64,000 nucleotides of DNA from RPQJ01 sp963846315 (GCA_963846315.1 CAWJVM010000016.1:235488-299487); one strand, 5' to 3'; counted from the first letter of the stretch, positions 1-11,602 are shown. Notes: generated by a model not told the origin, from the sequence alone. Numbers and translations: made by a program.

Positions 1-2
1 GC

Positions 3-1676
3 GACGGCTTCTCGCGCGTTGGCGGGTGGATTTCCAACGGCTGCAAGCTCGCGCTGAGCCCGCTCGTCAACGTCACTCAAGCCGTCAACCGCTGGGCGGA
101 CCGCGAGTACCCCGGCGCCATCACCTGGGCGCTCGCCAATCCGGGCAAGGTCATCGGTACCGCCGTCGCCGTGTTCGTGCTGACCATGGCGCTGATCCTG
201 CCGCGTCTCGGCACGGAACTGATTCCGCAGATGTCGCAGGGTGAGTTCAACGTCGACCTGCGGCTGCCGCCGGGCACGCCGCTCGAGCAGACCGACCGCT
301 CGGTGCAGGCCGCCCAACGCGCGAGCGATGCGCTTGGCAACGTGGCCCTCGCCTACAGCGTCGCCGGTACCGGCAACCGGCTCGATGCCAACCCGGTCGA
401 TGCCGGCGAGAACACCGGCCGCCTGAGCATCACGCTGCAGGCCGGCGCGGGTCGCGAAGACGAAGAAAAGGCCATGGCCGGCATGCGCAGGGACCTCGAG
501 CAGATGCCGGGCCTGCAGTACCGCTTCAGCCGCCCCGCGCTCTTCAGCATGGCCACGCCGCTCGAGGTCGTCGTCTCCGGTTACGACCTCGATCGCCTCG
601 GCGTGGCCGCGGAGGCCGTGCGCCAGGCGATGCTCAAGGACGGCCGCTTTGCCGACGTCAAGACGACGGTCGAAGCGGGAAATCCAGAAATCCAGATCGT
701 GTTCGACCAGGAACGCGCGACGCAGTTGAACCTCGTCGTCCGCGACATCGCCAACCGGGTCGTCAACAGCGTCCGCGGCGAAGTCGCCACGCGCTACAAG
801 CTGCGCGACAAGCAGATCGACGTGCTGGTGCGCAGCGTGGACTCGCGTGCGGCTTCGATCGAAGAGGTGCGCAACCTGATCGTGAACCCGGGCAGCGACT
901 TCCCGGTGCCGCTCAGCGCGGTCGCCGACGTCAAGCTCGCGATGGGTCCGGCCGAGGTGCGGCGCGTCGGCCAGGAACGCGTGGCCGTCATCTCGGCGAA
1001 CCTCGCCCACGGCGACCTCGGCTCGGCCGTCGCCACGCTCGAGACGATCGTGAAGAAGGTCGAACTGCCGGTGGGCACGACCGCCTTCCTGTCGGGCCAG
1101 AGCGAGGAAATGACTGCCTCGTTCAAGTCGCTGCAGTTCGTGCTGATCCTCGCCATCTTCCTCGTCTACCTGGTGATGGCCTCGCAGTTCGAATCGCTGA
1201 TCCACCCGTTCGTGATCCTGCTGACGATCCCGCTCGCGCTGATCGGCGCGGTCTGGGCGCTGTGGCTCACCGGGACGACGGTCAACGTCGTCGCGTACAT
1301 CGGCCTGATCATGCTGGCCGGCATCGTGGTCAACCAGTCGATCGTGCTGATCGACGCGGTCAACCAGTTGCGCGCCGGCGGCATGCCGAAGTTCGACGCG
1401 ATCGTCGAGGGCGGCAAACTGCGCCTGCGCCCGATCCTGATCACCAAGCTCACCACCATCCTCGGCCTGCTGCCGATGGCGCTCGGCATCGGTGAAGGCG
1501 CCGAGGTGCGCGCGCCGATGGCGATCACCGTGATCGGCGGCGTGCTGCTCACGACCTTCCTGACCCTGCTCGTGATTCCCGTGGTGTACTCGGTGATGGA
1601 CCGCAAGCAGTTCGTCGCGCAGGAACCGCTGTCGGCCGACCCGGGACCCGCCGCTGCAGAAGCCGCTGCTGGCTGA
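3..1676 (+). CDS. RND-family efflux permease, C-terminal part (5' end outside window)
   Basis: The reading frame is already open at the left edge, so only the last 557 residues of an AcrB/AcrD/AcrF-type inner-membrane proton-driven exporter are visible. The visible part starts in a cytoplasmic linker followed by a transmembrane helix, runs through a large periplasmic porter domain, then a block of hydrophobic helices holding the stretch MASQFESLIHPFVILL and the loop GGKLRLRPILITKLTTILGLLPMALG, both typical of the family's second membrane half. It ends 12 bases before a second, full-length RND permease, so the two are almost certainly co-transcribed. A tandem permease pair is known from heteromeric pumps such as MdtBC/MuxBC; the membrane-fusion protein would be upstream, outside the window. 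The substrate cannot be told from the sequence. Confidence 0.93.
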   Translation, partial: DGFSRVGGWISNGCKLALSPLVNVTQAVNRWADREYPGAITWALANPGKVIGTAVAVFVLTMALILPRLGTELIPQMSQGEFNVDLRLPPGTPLEQTDRSVQAAQRASDALGNVALAYSVAGTGNRLDANPVDAGENTGRLSITLQAGAGREDEEKAMAGMRRDLEQMPGLQYRFSRPALFSMATPLEVVVSGYDLDRLGVAAEAVRQAMLKDGRFADVKTTVEAGNPEIQIVFDQERATQLNLVVRDIANRVVNSVRGEVATRYKLRDKQIDVLVRSVDSRAASIEEVRNLIVNPGSDFPVPLSAVADVKLAMGPAEVRRVGQERVAVISANLAHGDLGSAVATLETIVKKVELPVGTTAFLSGQSEEMTASFKSLQFVLILAIFLVYLVMASQFESLIHPFVILLTIPLALIGAVWALWLTGTTVNVVAYIGLIMLAGIVVNQSIVLIDAVNQLRAGGMPKFDAIVEGGKLRLRPILITKLTTILGLLPMALGIGEGAEVRAPMAITVIGGVLLTTFLTLLVIPVVYSVMDRKQFVAQEPLSADPGPAAAEAAAG

Positions 1677-1688
1677 GGAATCGCCGCC

Positions 1689-4600
1689 ATGCTGCACACC
1701 CAGGTCGCCCTCGCCCGCCCCGTGACCACCGTCATGGCGGCGCTCGCGCTGCTCGCCGTCGGCTTGATCTCAGGCAAGCTGCTGCGGCTCGAGGCCATGC
1801 CCGACATCTCGTTCCCCGGCATGCAGATCGTCGTGCCCTACGCGGGGTCGACCCCGAAGGAGATGGAGGAACTGGTGGTGCGCCCGGTGGAGGAGGCGCT
1901 CGCCACGCTGTCGGGCATCAAGGAAATCCGGGCCAGCGCGCAGTCCGACCAGGCGACTTTCACGGTGCTGTTCGACTGGGACCGCGACGTGGACGCCGCC
2001 GCCTTCGAGGTGCGCACCAAGCTCGACTCGATCCGGTCGCAACTGCCGGTCGGCGCGGATCGACTGCTGATGTTCGCCTTCAGCTCCGGCGACCAGCCGG
2101 TGGCCGTGATCCGCATTTCATCCGACAAGGACCTGACCGACCAGTACGAAATGCTCGAGAAGTACCTGCAGCGGCCGATCGAGCGCATCGAGGGCGTCGC
2201 GCGCGTCGAGCTGCAGGGCGTGCGGCCGCGCGAAGTGCGCATCCTCGTCGATCCCACCCGGCTCGCCGCCTACAGCGTCGACGTGCGTCGGCTCCGCGCC
2301 CTGCTCGAACAGAGCAACTTCTCGGTGAGCGCCGGCGAGATCACGGAAAACAATTCGCGATTCACGGTGCGGCCGATCGGTGAATTCAACCACATCGACG
2401 ATGTGCGCAACCTGCTGCTCGCCCCCGGCGTGCGACTGGGCGACATCGCGCAGGTCGAACTCGTCTCACCCGAGCTGACCGTGGGCCGCCGCATGGAAGG
2501 GCGCCCGGCCGTCGGCCTCGACGTATTCAAGTCCACGCAGGCCAACGTCGTCGACGTGGCCGATCGCGTGCTCGAGGCCATCGGCACGGCCCGCGAGCTG
2601 CCGCAGTTCCAGGGTATCCAGATCCTGGTCGTCGGCAACCAGGCCGACAGCATTCGCGAATCGCTGAGCGAACTGCGCAAGGCGGGCCTGATCGGCGCGG
2701 TGCTCAGCTTTTTCATGCTGCTGTTCTTCCTGCGGCACCTGCCGACCACGATCATCGTCAGCCTCGCGGTGCCGGCCTCGCTGCTGGTTACGCTCGCCGC
2801 GATGTATTTCCTCGGATTCACTCTCAACATCCTGACGATGATGGGCATGCTGCTCGCCATCGGCATGCTGGTCGACAACTCGGTAGTGATCACGGAAAGC
2901 ATCTTCCGGCACCGGCAGCTGCATCCGGGACATCCGCTCGAATCGACGCTCGCGGGCGTGAAGGAAGTCGGCGTGGCGACGCTCGCCGGCACGTTCTCGA
3001 TGGTCATCGTCTTCCTGCCGCTGGTGTTCGGCGAGCGCAACCAGATGTCGATCTTCCTGGTGCACGTCGCGGTGCCGATCATCGTCGCGATGCTCGCGTC
3101 GCTGGTGCTCGCCCAGACGCTGCTGCCGATGCTGGCCGCGCGCATGTCGCCGCCCCCGCCGGTCAAGGATGGCTCGTGGTTCGGCCGGCTGCAGAACCGC
3201 TACGAAAAGGCCCTCAACTGGGCCCTCACCCACCGCAAGTGGATGGCGCTGATCACGCTGCTGATCGTCGTTTCGCCGGTGCCGCTGTTCATGCTCAAGC
3301 TGACCAAGGTGGATCCGTTCCCCCAGGAAGCAAGCCGCGTCCTGATGATCAACTACCACCTCGAGGGCTCGCACCCGATGCAGCGTGTCGAGCAGGCGGT
3401 GCGGCGCATGGAGGCGTACCTGGCCACGAACAAGGACCGGTTCGACATCGACACGTACTACTCGTACTGGCAGAACGACCAGGCCACCACCCGGCTCTAC
3501 CTGACGTCCAAGGACGACGCCAGGGTCCCGGCACAGAAAGTCATGGAGCTCGTGCTGAAGGACATGCCGGAGATCATCATCGGCAAGCCCAGCTTCACCT
3601 TCGACGACGACATGGGAGGTTCGGCCTCGTTCAGCCTGCAGCTGGCGGGTGAATCGACGGAACGACTCGCGGACATTTCGCGCGAGGTGGCGCACCGCCT
3701 GTCGTCGGTGCCGGGCCTCGAAGCCGTGCGTTCCGAGGCTGGCACGGGCGAGCAGGAAGTCCAGGTGGTCGTGAACCGCGACCGGGCCTCGCAGCTCGGA
3801 CTGACGACGCAGGACATCGCCCTGACCGTGGCGGGTGCCATGCGCGGCGACCGCCTGCCCGAACTGCGCACGTCGGAACGCGAGTTGACGATGCGGCTCG
3901 CGTTCCGCGAATCCGACCGCCAGTCGGTCGAAGACCTGGCGCGCGTGCCGGTGATGTTGCCCGACGGGTCGCGCACGGACCTGGGTGCGGTCGCTGAATT
4001 CGTGGTCAAGCCGAGCGACCGCGAGATCCAGCGCCTCAACCGCCTGACGACGGTCGTGATCGTCGCCAACCTCAGCAAGGGCACGACCATGGACGAGGTG
4101 CGCAAGCGCGTCGAGCCGGTGATGGAGGCCTATGCGCTGCCGGCTGGCTACACGTGGAAGTTCGGCCGCGGCTTCGAGGAGAACGACAAGGCGATCCAGA
4201 CCATGACGCAGAACATGCTGCTCGCGGTGGTGCTGATCTTCCTGGTCATGGCGTCGCTGTTCGAGTCGGCCCTGTATCCGCTGTCGATCATCACCTCGAT
4301 CGTCTTCGCGATCGTGGGCTCGATCTGGTTCCTTACGCTCACCGGCACGACCATCACCATGATGGCGATGATCGGGTTCATGGTGCTGATGGGCGTGGTG
4401 GTGAACATCGGCATCGTGCTGATCGCGCACGTGATCGACCTGCGGCATGCCGGCATGCCGCGGCACCAGGCGATCCTGCAGGCTGGCCGCGACCGGTTGC
4501 GCCCGATCATGATGACCACGCTGACCACACTGCTCGGCATGCTGCCGCTGGCGATCGGCGACGCGCAGGTCGGCGGTGGCGGCGAAGGCCCGGCGTACTA

Positions 4601-4784
4601 CCCGCTGGCCCGCGCAATCATCGGCGGCCTGACGTTCTCGGCCCTCGTTTCGCTGATCATCGTGCCGATGTTCTACGTGTGGTTCGATGACCTGAACCTG
4701 TGGCGCAAGCGGGTTTTTACCCGCGAGCAGCCCCTGGTCGAGGGCGCGGCGGCCGGCTCACCGCAGGCTGAGCCCGGGGTCTAG
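1689..4784 (+). CDS. RND-family efflux permease, full length
   Basis: This 1031-residue protein has the usual length and layout of an RND inner-membrane permease: an N-terminal helix, a first porter domain, six-helix block, a repeat of the same arrangement and a short polar tail. The first membrane half contains the helix-4 stretch GMLLAIGMLVDNSVVITESI, in which the Asp is the expected proton-relay residue. The second half has MASLFESALYPLSI and RDRLRPIMMTTLTTLLGMLPLAIGD. The ATG is preceded by GAGGA. It lies 12 bases after another permease of the same family, which suggests a two-permease pump or two pumps in one operon. Export of drugs, metals or lipophilic compounds is possible; no residue visible here decides it. 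Confidence 0.95.
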   Translation: MLHTQVALARPVTTVMAALALLAVGLISGKLLRLEAMPDISFPGMQIVVPYAGSTPKEMEELVVRPVEEALATLSGIKEIRASAQSDQATFTVLFDWDRDVDAAAFEVRTKLDSIRSQLPVGADRLLMFAFSSGDQPVAVIRISSDKDLTDQYEMLEKYLQRPIERIEGVARVELQGVRPREVRILVDPTRLAAYSVDVRRLRALLEQSNFSVSAGEITENNSRFTVRPIGEFNHIDDVRNLLLAPGVRLGDIAQVELVSPELTVGRRMEGRPAVGLDVFKSTQANVVDVADRVLEAIGTARELPQFQGIQILVVGNQADSIRESLSELRKAGLIGAVLSFFMLLFFLRHLPTTIIVSLAVPASLLVTLAAMYFLGFTLNILTMMGMLLAIGMLVDNSVVITESIFRHRQLHPGHPLESTLAGVKEVGVATLAGTFSMVIVFLPLVFGERNQMSIFLVHVAVPIIVAMLASLVLAQTLLPMLAARMSPPPPVKDGSWFGRLQNRYEKALNWALTHRKWMALITLLIVVSPVPLFMLKLTKVDPFPQEASRVLMINYHLEGSHPMQRVEQAVRRMEAYLATNKDRFDIDTYYSYWQNDQATTRLYLTSKDDARVPAQKVMELVLKDMPEIIIGKPSFTFDDDMGGSASFSLQLAGESTERLADISREVAHRLSSVPGLEAVRSEAGTGEQEVQVVVNRDRASQLGLTTQDIALTVAGAMRGDRLPELRTSERELTMRLAFRESDRQSVEDLARVPVMLPDGSRTDLGAVAEFVVKPSDREIQRLNRLTTVVIVANLSKGTTMDEVRKRVEPVMEAYALPAGYTWKFGRGFEENDKAIQTMTQNMLLAVVLIFLVMASLFESALYPLSIITSIVFAIVGSIWFLTLTGTTITMMAMIGFMVLMGVVVNIGIVLIAHVIDLRHAGMPRHQAILQAGRDRLRPIMMTTLTTLLGMLPLAIGDAQVGGGGEGPAYYPLARAIIGGLTFSALVSLIIVPMFYVWFDDLNLWRKRVFTREQPLVEGAAAGSPQAEPGV

Positions 4785-4901
4785 ACCCGTTGCCCCCCCC
4801 AGGGCTCGGCCAGGACCCCGGATCTGCTACACTTTTGCCAGGGGAATTCGTGCTGGCAGTGAATGGCTGCTGGCGGGATGGGTTGTCTCGTCAGGAAGTA
4901 A

Positions 4902-5423
4902 ATGAAGATGCCTGAGGAATTGTTGCGCCGGGCGCCGTTGCGCCTGTCGGGTGCCGTTGCGATCCTGGTCGCGTGCCTGTGCGCTGCTCCGGCGTTTGCG
5001 CAAGGTGCCGCGCAACCGGTCGTCAACGATGGCCAGGTGCAGGCGTTCTTCAACGGGATCGCGCTCGACCAGCAGTTGGCCGAACAGTATGCGCCGCCCG
5101 CACCGCAAGCCGCCCCGAAGCCGCAAGCGGTGGCTGAACCGCTGGACGAAGCGCTCGACGACGCGGCCATGGACAAGCTGGAAGCGGAACTCGATGCGGC
5201 CATCGCCGACGACGCAGAGGAGCGCACGACGATTGCCGAAGTGCCGCCGAGCCCGGTGCAGATCGTGCTGCTGGTGCTGGCGAGCCTGGCCCTCCTCGCC
5301 TTCGCGGGCAGCGTGCTGACATTGGCAGTCCGCGAACTTAAGAAGGATACCCAGCAGCGCAAGCGCACCTACCGTCGACGGGTGAAGCATCGCGACAAGT
5401 CGACCCCGGTGCACGCCAACTGA
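4902..5423 (+). CDS. small exported single-span membrane protein of unknown function
   Basis: I do not recognise this 173-residue protein as a named family. It begins with a signal-peptide-like stretch ending near AFA at residue 33, continues with an Ala/Pro-rich segment and an acidic, possibly helical region (residues 80-108), then a clear transmembrane helix at about 120-143 and a strongly basic tail of some 25 residues. That layout suggests a periplasmic or envelope protein anchored by the C-terminal helix with its basic tail in the cytoplasm. An AGGAAG ribosome site sits just upstream of the ATG. It follows the RND genes by 117 bases and converges on the next gene across a strong hairpin. 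Confidence 0.7.
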   Translation: MKMPEELLRRAPLRLSGAVAILVACLCAAPAFAQGAAQPVVNDGQVQAFFNGIALDQQLAEQYAPPAPQAAPKPQAVAEPLDEALDDAAMDKLEAELDAAIADDAEERTTIAEVPPSPVQIVLLVLASLALLAFAGSVLTLAVRELKKDTQQRKRTYRRRVKHRDKSTPVHAN

Positions 5424-5429
5424 TCCTGC

Positions 5430-5456
5430 CACCAGCCGCCCGTCCGGCGGGTGGTG
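5430..5456. terminator. hairpin between convergent genes, probable bidirectional terminator
   Basis: Arms at 5430-5440 and 5446-5456 pair over 11 positions with one mismatch around a 5-base loop. It fills the 33-base gap between two convergent genes. There is no T-run, so a classical Rho-independent terminator is not proven; a transcript-end stabiliser is equally possible. Confidence 0.5.
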
Positions 5457-6494
5457 TCACCGCACCAGGGCGCGGTAGATTTCCCAGTACTCGTCGAGCA
5501 GGATATTCGGCGCCTTGCGCCGTTTGTCCGCGTGCGCATCGGCCGGCACGATGGAATCGGCGTCGGGTACCGTCTCTTCGGGGCTGCGATACGCGGCCGT
5601 GCGACGCAGGCGGTCAGCCCGGGCCTTGATCTCGACCAGGTCCTCGCCCATGCGCTCGATGTCCGCAACGGCCTGCGCTGCCCGGTGCATCAGCGCCTGG
5701 CATTCCTGCGGCGTGCCATAACTGGCATCGAATACCCGCTTGAGGGTGCTCTGGCGCGCCAGTTCCGCGAGACCGCCCGGGGCCACGCGGTCGAAGATCA
5801 ACTCGGCATAGCCGATGACTGCGACGTTTACAGCCCGTCGACCGTCCACGCTCAAGCCCTCGAACAGGGGCGGCGGCTCGGACTGGATCGACTGGACCTG
5901 GGTGGCCAACGCCTCGATCTGGTCCGTCGCCTCGACGATGCGCAACTCGCGCGCCTGGATGGCATCGAACAGCGGGCGTCGCCGGAAGTAGTTCCAGAAT
6001 CCCTGCAGCGACGCGAGCCTCTGCCGGGACAGCTTCTGCTCGGCCTGCAGTTGTTCGCCCAGCACCCTGGCCTCGACCAGTTCGCGGTCCACGACGGCCA
6101 GCCGGTCGCGCCTGGCGTGTTCGAACTCGGCCAGCTGGGTCTTGCGTTCGCGATCCTTCTGCTGCCGCGCCAGTTCGGCGCCGAAGTGTTCGAGCCGCTT
6201 GCAGGACACGCGCCACAGTGCCCGCAACTGGTAGTACGCGAGGCACTTGTAGCCTTCGTCCGGGCGACCCAGGTACTGCTCGAGCGCTGCCATCTGCTCT
6301 TCGACGCGCATCGTCGCGCCTTCCTGCAGCTTCAGCCGGTCGAGCAGCCGATGACGGTCGTCATCGAGCGCCGTAAGCTCTTTCTTGAGCTCGACGCGAT
6401 TACGGAACAGCGCAAAGAGCCGTTCGTCTTCGATGGAGGGTTCGCGACCGGCGAGCCGGTAGGCCAGCCGACGCAGGTTTTCAGGCAGGCGCAT
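5457..6494 (-). CDS. coiled-coil protein of unknown function
   Basis: This is a 345-residue soluble protein with no signal peptide or membrane segment. Long stretches rich in Glu, Arg, Leu and Gln (about residues 45-75, 100-165 and 200-225) predict coiled coils or long helices. I do not recognise a catalytic motif or a named family. Its start overlaps the end of the upstream DUF1249 gene by 14 bases, so the two form a translationally coupled pair. The high content of charged helices suggests a scaffold or filament-associated role, but that is only inference. Confidence 0.7.
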   Translation of the reverse strand: MRLPENLRRLAYRLAGREPSIEDERLFALFRNRVELKKELTALDDDRHRLLDRLKLQEGATMRVEEQMAALEQYLGRPDEGYKCLAYYQLRALWRVSCKRLEHFGAELARQQKDRERKTQLAEFEHARRDRLAVVDRELVEARVLGEQLQAEQKLSRQRLASLQGFWNYFRRRPLFDAIQARELRIVEATDQIEALATQVQSIQSEPPPLFEGLSVDGRRAVNVAVIGYAELIFDRVAPGGLAELARQSTLKRVFDASYGTPQECQALMHRAAQAVADIERMGEDLVEIKARADRLRRTAAYRSPEETVPDADSIVPADAHADKRRKAPNILLDEYWEIYRALVR

Positions 6495-6963
6495 TCGCCG
6501 CGATCTTCGCTGCCGGCGTGAATTCGTGACCGCGCTCGAGGCAGTAGTCGAGCCATTTGTTCAGCATCATGTTGCGCAGCCAGCGCTCGCCGAGCTGCGT
6601 CGGGATGCCGGCTCGCACGTGCGCAAGGCTCTGGTGGCGGATCCAGCGGCCGCAGGCGCTGACTTCGGCGAGGCGCGCGTCGTGATAGACCCGGATTTCG
6701 AGATCGGGGTCGGGCACCGTGGCGGCGGATTCTTCGAAGTAGTACGTGAGCCGCACCGCCGAGGTATACGGCGTGTGCTCGAGCACCGCGAGGTGCAGGT
6801 CGCAATCCGCTTTCGTGCGCGACACCGCCACGCCGTGGTGACGGCGCAGGTCACCGGCGAGTTCCTTCAGGCGCAGGAAGTTGCTTTCGTAGAGCGACAT
6901 CAGGCTCACGAAGCTCACCGGCCGTGCACGCCATGAAGTGATGCAGAGGTGGTCGAGCAACAT
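6481..6963 (-). CDS. DUF1249 family protein (YqiB-like)
   Basis: The protein resembles E. coli YqiB: it shares the order YESNFLRLKEL, LEHTPYTSAVRLTYYFEE, LEIRVYHDARLAEV and LDYCLERGH that I recall from that family. Family members are about 140-160 residues; the frame could start much further upstream, but starting at 6963 gives 160 residues and fits the family, so I prefer that start even though the ribosome site is weak. The biochemical role of DUF1249 proteins is unknown. In E. coli yqiB lies between genes for an ADP-ribose pyrophosphatase and the cAMP phosphodiesterase cpdA; here its partner is a coiled-coil protein that overlaps its stop codon. Confidence 0.85.
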   Translation of the reverse strand: MLLDHLCITSWRARPVSFVSLMSLYESNFLRLKELAGDLRRHHGVAVSRTKADCDLHLAVLEHTPYTSAVRLTYYFEESAATVPDPDLEIRVYHDARLAEVSACGRWIRHQSLAHVRAGIPTQLGERWLRNMMLNKWLDYCLERGHEFTPAAKIAANAPA

Positions 6964-7293
6964 GCACCGAATATAGCACAGGGTTTTAGCGCGCCTGTGA
7001 AGCGGCTCGCAGCTCTGTGACGAGAGCATTGCAGTCATGGGCGTGATCGACAGTCCGGGGGCTTTCCGGCAACCCGGGATCGCCCGCGCATCGTGAATCG
7101 TGCGGAGGAACCGCACGATTCACGGCGACCCTTGCCCGAACGGCTGCTCGGCGAATGGTGCCAACGGCTGGCCGGAAAAAGCGTGACCGCCTCGCAGCTG
7201 CGCTCGGGCTGCGGCGGGCGATACGGGTTTGCAGGAAGCCTCCAGTCCGCCCATCACGCTCTACAGACGGCAACCCGCGCAGTGTTCTAGGCT
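6964..7293. other. 330-base intergenic stretch with a perfect long hairpin
   Basis: No convincing gene is present in this gap between the DUF1249 gene and ppsR. A short plus-strand frame spans the middle but lacks a ribosome site and a protein-like composition. The main feature is a perfect inverted repeat: 14-base arms at 7092-7105 and 7111-7124 around a 5-base loop, AGGAA when read on the plus strand. No T-run follows. It could be the core of an unannotated small RNA, or a processing or termination signal for the minus-strand DUF1249 operon or ppsR transcripts. Confidence 0.55.
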
Positions 7294-8118
7294 TCACGGC
7301 CGCAGGCGGCGCTCAATCCCCTTGCGATCGATGATGCGACTCGCGATTTCCTCGATCGAGCACTCGGTGGTGTCGATCGCCGGAATGCCGTGGCGGTGAA
7401 ACAGGTTCTCGGCGCTGCGCACCTCGAACTCGCACTGCGAGATCGAGGAATAGCGGCTGCCGGGCCGGCGTTCGTTGCGGATCTGCTGCAGGCGCAGCGG
7501 CGAGATCGTGAGCCCGAACAGCTTGGGCGTGTAACCACGCACCGACGCCGGCAACTGCTTGCCGTCGAAATCGTCTTCCGTGAAGGGATAGTTGGCCGCG
7601 AACACGCCGTACTGCATCGCCATGTAGATGCACGTCGGCGTCTTGCCCGACCGCGACACGCCGATCAGGATCACGTCGGCGCGCTCGTAGTCCGCGGTCA
7701 CGGCGCCGTCGTCCGCCGCCAGCGCGAAGTTGGTTGCCTCGATGCGCGTGCTGTAGACCAGCTGGTCCGCAATGCCGTGCGCACGGCCGGCCCGCTCGCT
7801 CGACTTGATCATCAGCTCGCCCTCGAGCGGGCCGAGAAAGGCGTCGAAGAAATCGAGGAACAGGCCGTTGCTCGCCTTGACCACGCGGCGCAGGTCTTCC
7901 TTCACCAAAGTGCTGAAAACGATGGGGCGCAGGCCATCCTCGTGACCCGTCGCGTCGATCTTTCTTACGGCTTCCTCTGCCTTGTCAATACTGGCTATAA
8001 ATGGCAGAGTCACCTGCCTGAATTCCTGGCCCTCGAATTGCGTGAGCAGGCTGTGTCCCATCGTCTCGGCTGTCACGCCGGTCTGGTCAGAAACGAAAAA
8101 TACCGTTCGGCGATTCAT
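7294..8118 (-). CDS. ppsR: PEP synthetase regulatory kinase/phosphotransferase
   Basis: This is the DUF299 (YdiA) family enzyme that inactivates PEP synthetase by ADP-dependent phosphorylation and reactivates it by phosphate-dependent dephosphorylation. It has the N-terminal VFFVSDQTGVTAETMG motif and a P-loop, GVSRSGKTPT, at about residues 153-162. The frame extends 15 codons further upstream to 8163, but family members start right before the VFFVSD motif, so I choose the ATG at 8118 (274 residues). It is divergently arranged with ppsA, its target, with a shared region of about 75 bases; that pairing is the common arrangement and supports the assignment. Confidence 0.95.
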   Translation of the reverse strand: MNRRTVFFVSDQTGVTAETMGHSLLTQFEGQEFRQVTLPFIASIDKAEEAVRKIDATGHEDGLRPIVFSTLVKEDLRRVVKASNGLFLDFFDAFLGPLEGELMIKSSERAGRAHGIADQLVYSTRIEATNFALAADDGAVTADYERADVILIGVSRSGKTPTCIYMAMQYGVFAANYPFTEDDFDGKQLPASVRGYTPKLFGLTISPLRLQQIRNERRPGSRYSSISQCEFEVRSAENLFHRHGIPAIDTTECSIEEIASRIIDRKGIERRLRP

Positions 8119-8193
8119 CGGCACGGCGGTTCCCATGGCGCAGAGTGTTGCGCAGTGTTTCACCTAGTTCGTTGACGTAGCAAGGGGTCGCTC

Positions 8194-10563
<2,370 letters not shown>

Positions 10564-10594
10564 CGCTATTTCTGCCGCGTCTGTCGCCCCGGCG

Positions 10595-11194
10595 TCAGAG
10601 CGCCGGCGTGCGGCCCGCCAGCGCGTGCGCCAGCGTACCGCCGTCGACGTATTCCAGTTCACCACCGACCGGCACGCCGTGCGCAATGCGCGAAGCGCGC
10701 AACCCGAACCGCGCGGCCACCTCGGCCAGGAAGTGCGCCGTGGCCTCGCCTTCGACGGTGGGGTTGGTGGCGAGGATCACTTCCTTGACCTCGCCGGCGC
10801 CGAGAAGTTTCTCGAAATCGTCGATGCCGATCTCGGCGGGGCCCACGCCATCGAGCGGTGACAGGTGCCCCATCAGCACGAAATAGCAGCCGCGAAAACT
10901 CGCGGTCTGCTCGATCGCGACCACGTCGGCCGGCGATTCCACGACGCAGAGCAGCGACGTGTCGCGACCGGTGGAGGCGCACACCGGGCACAGGTCGCCC
11001 TCGGCGAACATGCGGCAGCGCTGGCAGTGCCCGAGCTTCTCCATCGCATTGGCGACGGACAACGCGATCTCGTGGCCGCCGCCGCGGTCGCGCTCGAGCA
11101 GGTGGAACGCCATCCGTTGCGCCGACTTGGGACCCACGCCCGGCAGGCAGCGGAAGGCTTCGATCAGCCGGCTGAGTGAAGGCGGATAGAGCAT
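10595..11194 (-). CDS. recR: recombination mediator protein RecR
   Basis: RecR works with RecO (and RecF) to load RecA on SSB-coated single-stranded gaps. The 199-residue protein has the N-terminal helix-hairpin-helix (LPGVGPKSAQRMAFHLL), a four-cysteine zinc finger (Cys57, 60, 69, 72), and the Toprim domain starting LLCVVESPADVVAIEQT. It is the last gene of dnaX-ybaB-recR, the conserved order in proteobacteria, 22 bases after ybaB. Confidence 0.97.
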   Translation of the reverse strand: MLYPPSLSRLIEAFRCLPGVGPKSAQRMAFHLLERDRGGGHEIALSVANAMEKLGHCQRCRMFAEGDLCPVCASTGRDTSLLCVVESPADVVAIEQTASFRGCYFVLMGHLSPLDGVGPAEIGIDDFEKLLGAGEVKEVILATNPTVEGEATAHFLAEVAARFGLRASRIAHGVPVGGELEYVDGGTLAHALAGRTPAL

Positions 11195-11216
11195 CGCTGG
11201 GGTGCCGGCGCGCGGC

Positions 11217-11543
11217 TCAGAACGGCATCTTGAAGCCGGGCGGCAGGTTCATGCCACCCATGACGCTCGACATGCGCTGCTGCGTCGCGGCTTCGAGGCG
11301 TTGCGCGGCGTCGTTGATCGCGGCCGCCATCAGGTCCTCGATCATCTCGCGGTCGTCGAGCGGCACGCTCGGATCGAGCTGCACGCGCTTCGCTTCGTGC
11401 TTGCCGTTCATCGTGATCTTGACCATGCCACCGCCGGACTCGCCGACGACTTCCATCGCGGCGATCTCGGCCTGCGCCTTCTGCATGTTCGCCTGCAGGG
11501 CCTGCGCCTGCTTCATCATGTTGCCGATGCCGCCTTTCATCAT
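11217..11543 (-). CDS. ybaB: YbaB/EbfC family nucleoid-associated protein
   Basis: This 108-residue protein is the small DNA-binding dimer found between dnaX and recR. It has the characteristic start with the MMKQAQALQANMQKAQ helix, a central strand region (VKITMNGKHEAKRVQLDPS) and the terminal helix. It lies 22 bases before recR. Between it and dnaX is a short tandem heptamer repeat. Confidence 0.95.
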   Translation of the reverse strand: MMKGGIGNMMKQAQALQANMQKAQAEIAAMEVVGESGGGMVKITMNGKHEAKRVQLDPSVPLDDREMIEDLMAAAINDAAQRLEAATQQRMSSVMGGMNLPPGFKMPF

Positions 11544-11560
11544 GTGCGTCTCGCCGGGGA

Positions 11561-11593
11561 AGTGATTAGTGATTAGTGACTAGTGACTAGTGA
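11561..11593. repeat. tandem heptamer repeat between dnaX and ybaB
   Basis: The unit AGTGA(T/C)T is repeated about 4.7 times: two copies with T, two with C, and a partial one. It sits wholly in the 59-base gap between dnaX and ybaB, so it lies in the mRNA leader of ybaB. Similar GATTAG/AGTGATT-type short tandem repeats are common between genes in some xanthomonad-like genomes as far as I recall. Confidence 0.8.
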
Positions 11594-11602
11594 AGCGGGG
11601 CT

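Noticed and set aside
2466..4466. A 666-codon open frame on the minus strand opposite the second RND permease
   Set aside because: His/Arg/Asp-rich composition typical of antisense frames in GC-rich genes; no motif.
7093..7290. A 65-codon plus-strand frame in the gap before ppsR
   Set aside because: It contains the perfect hairpin, lacks a ribosome site and has no protein-like pattern.
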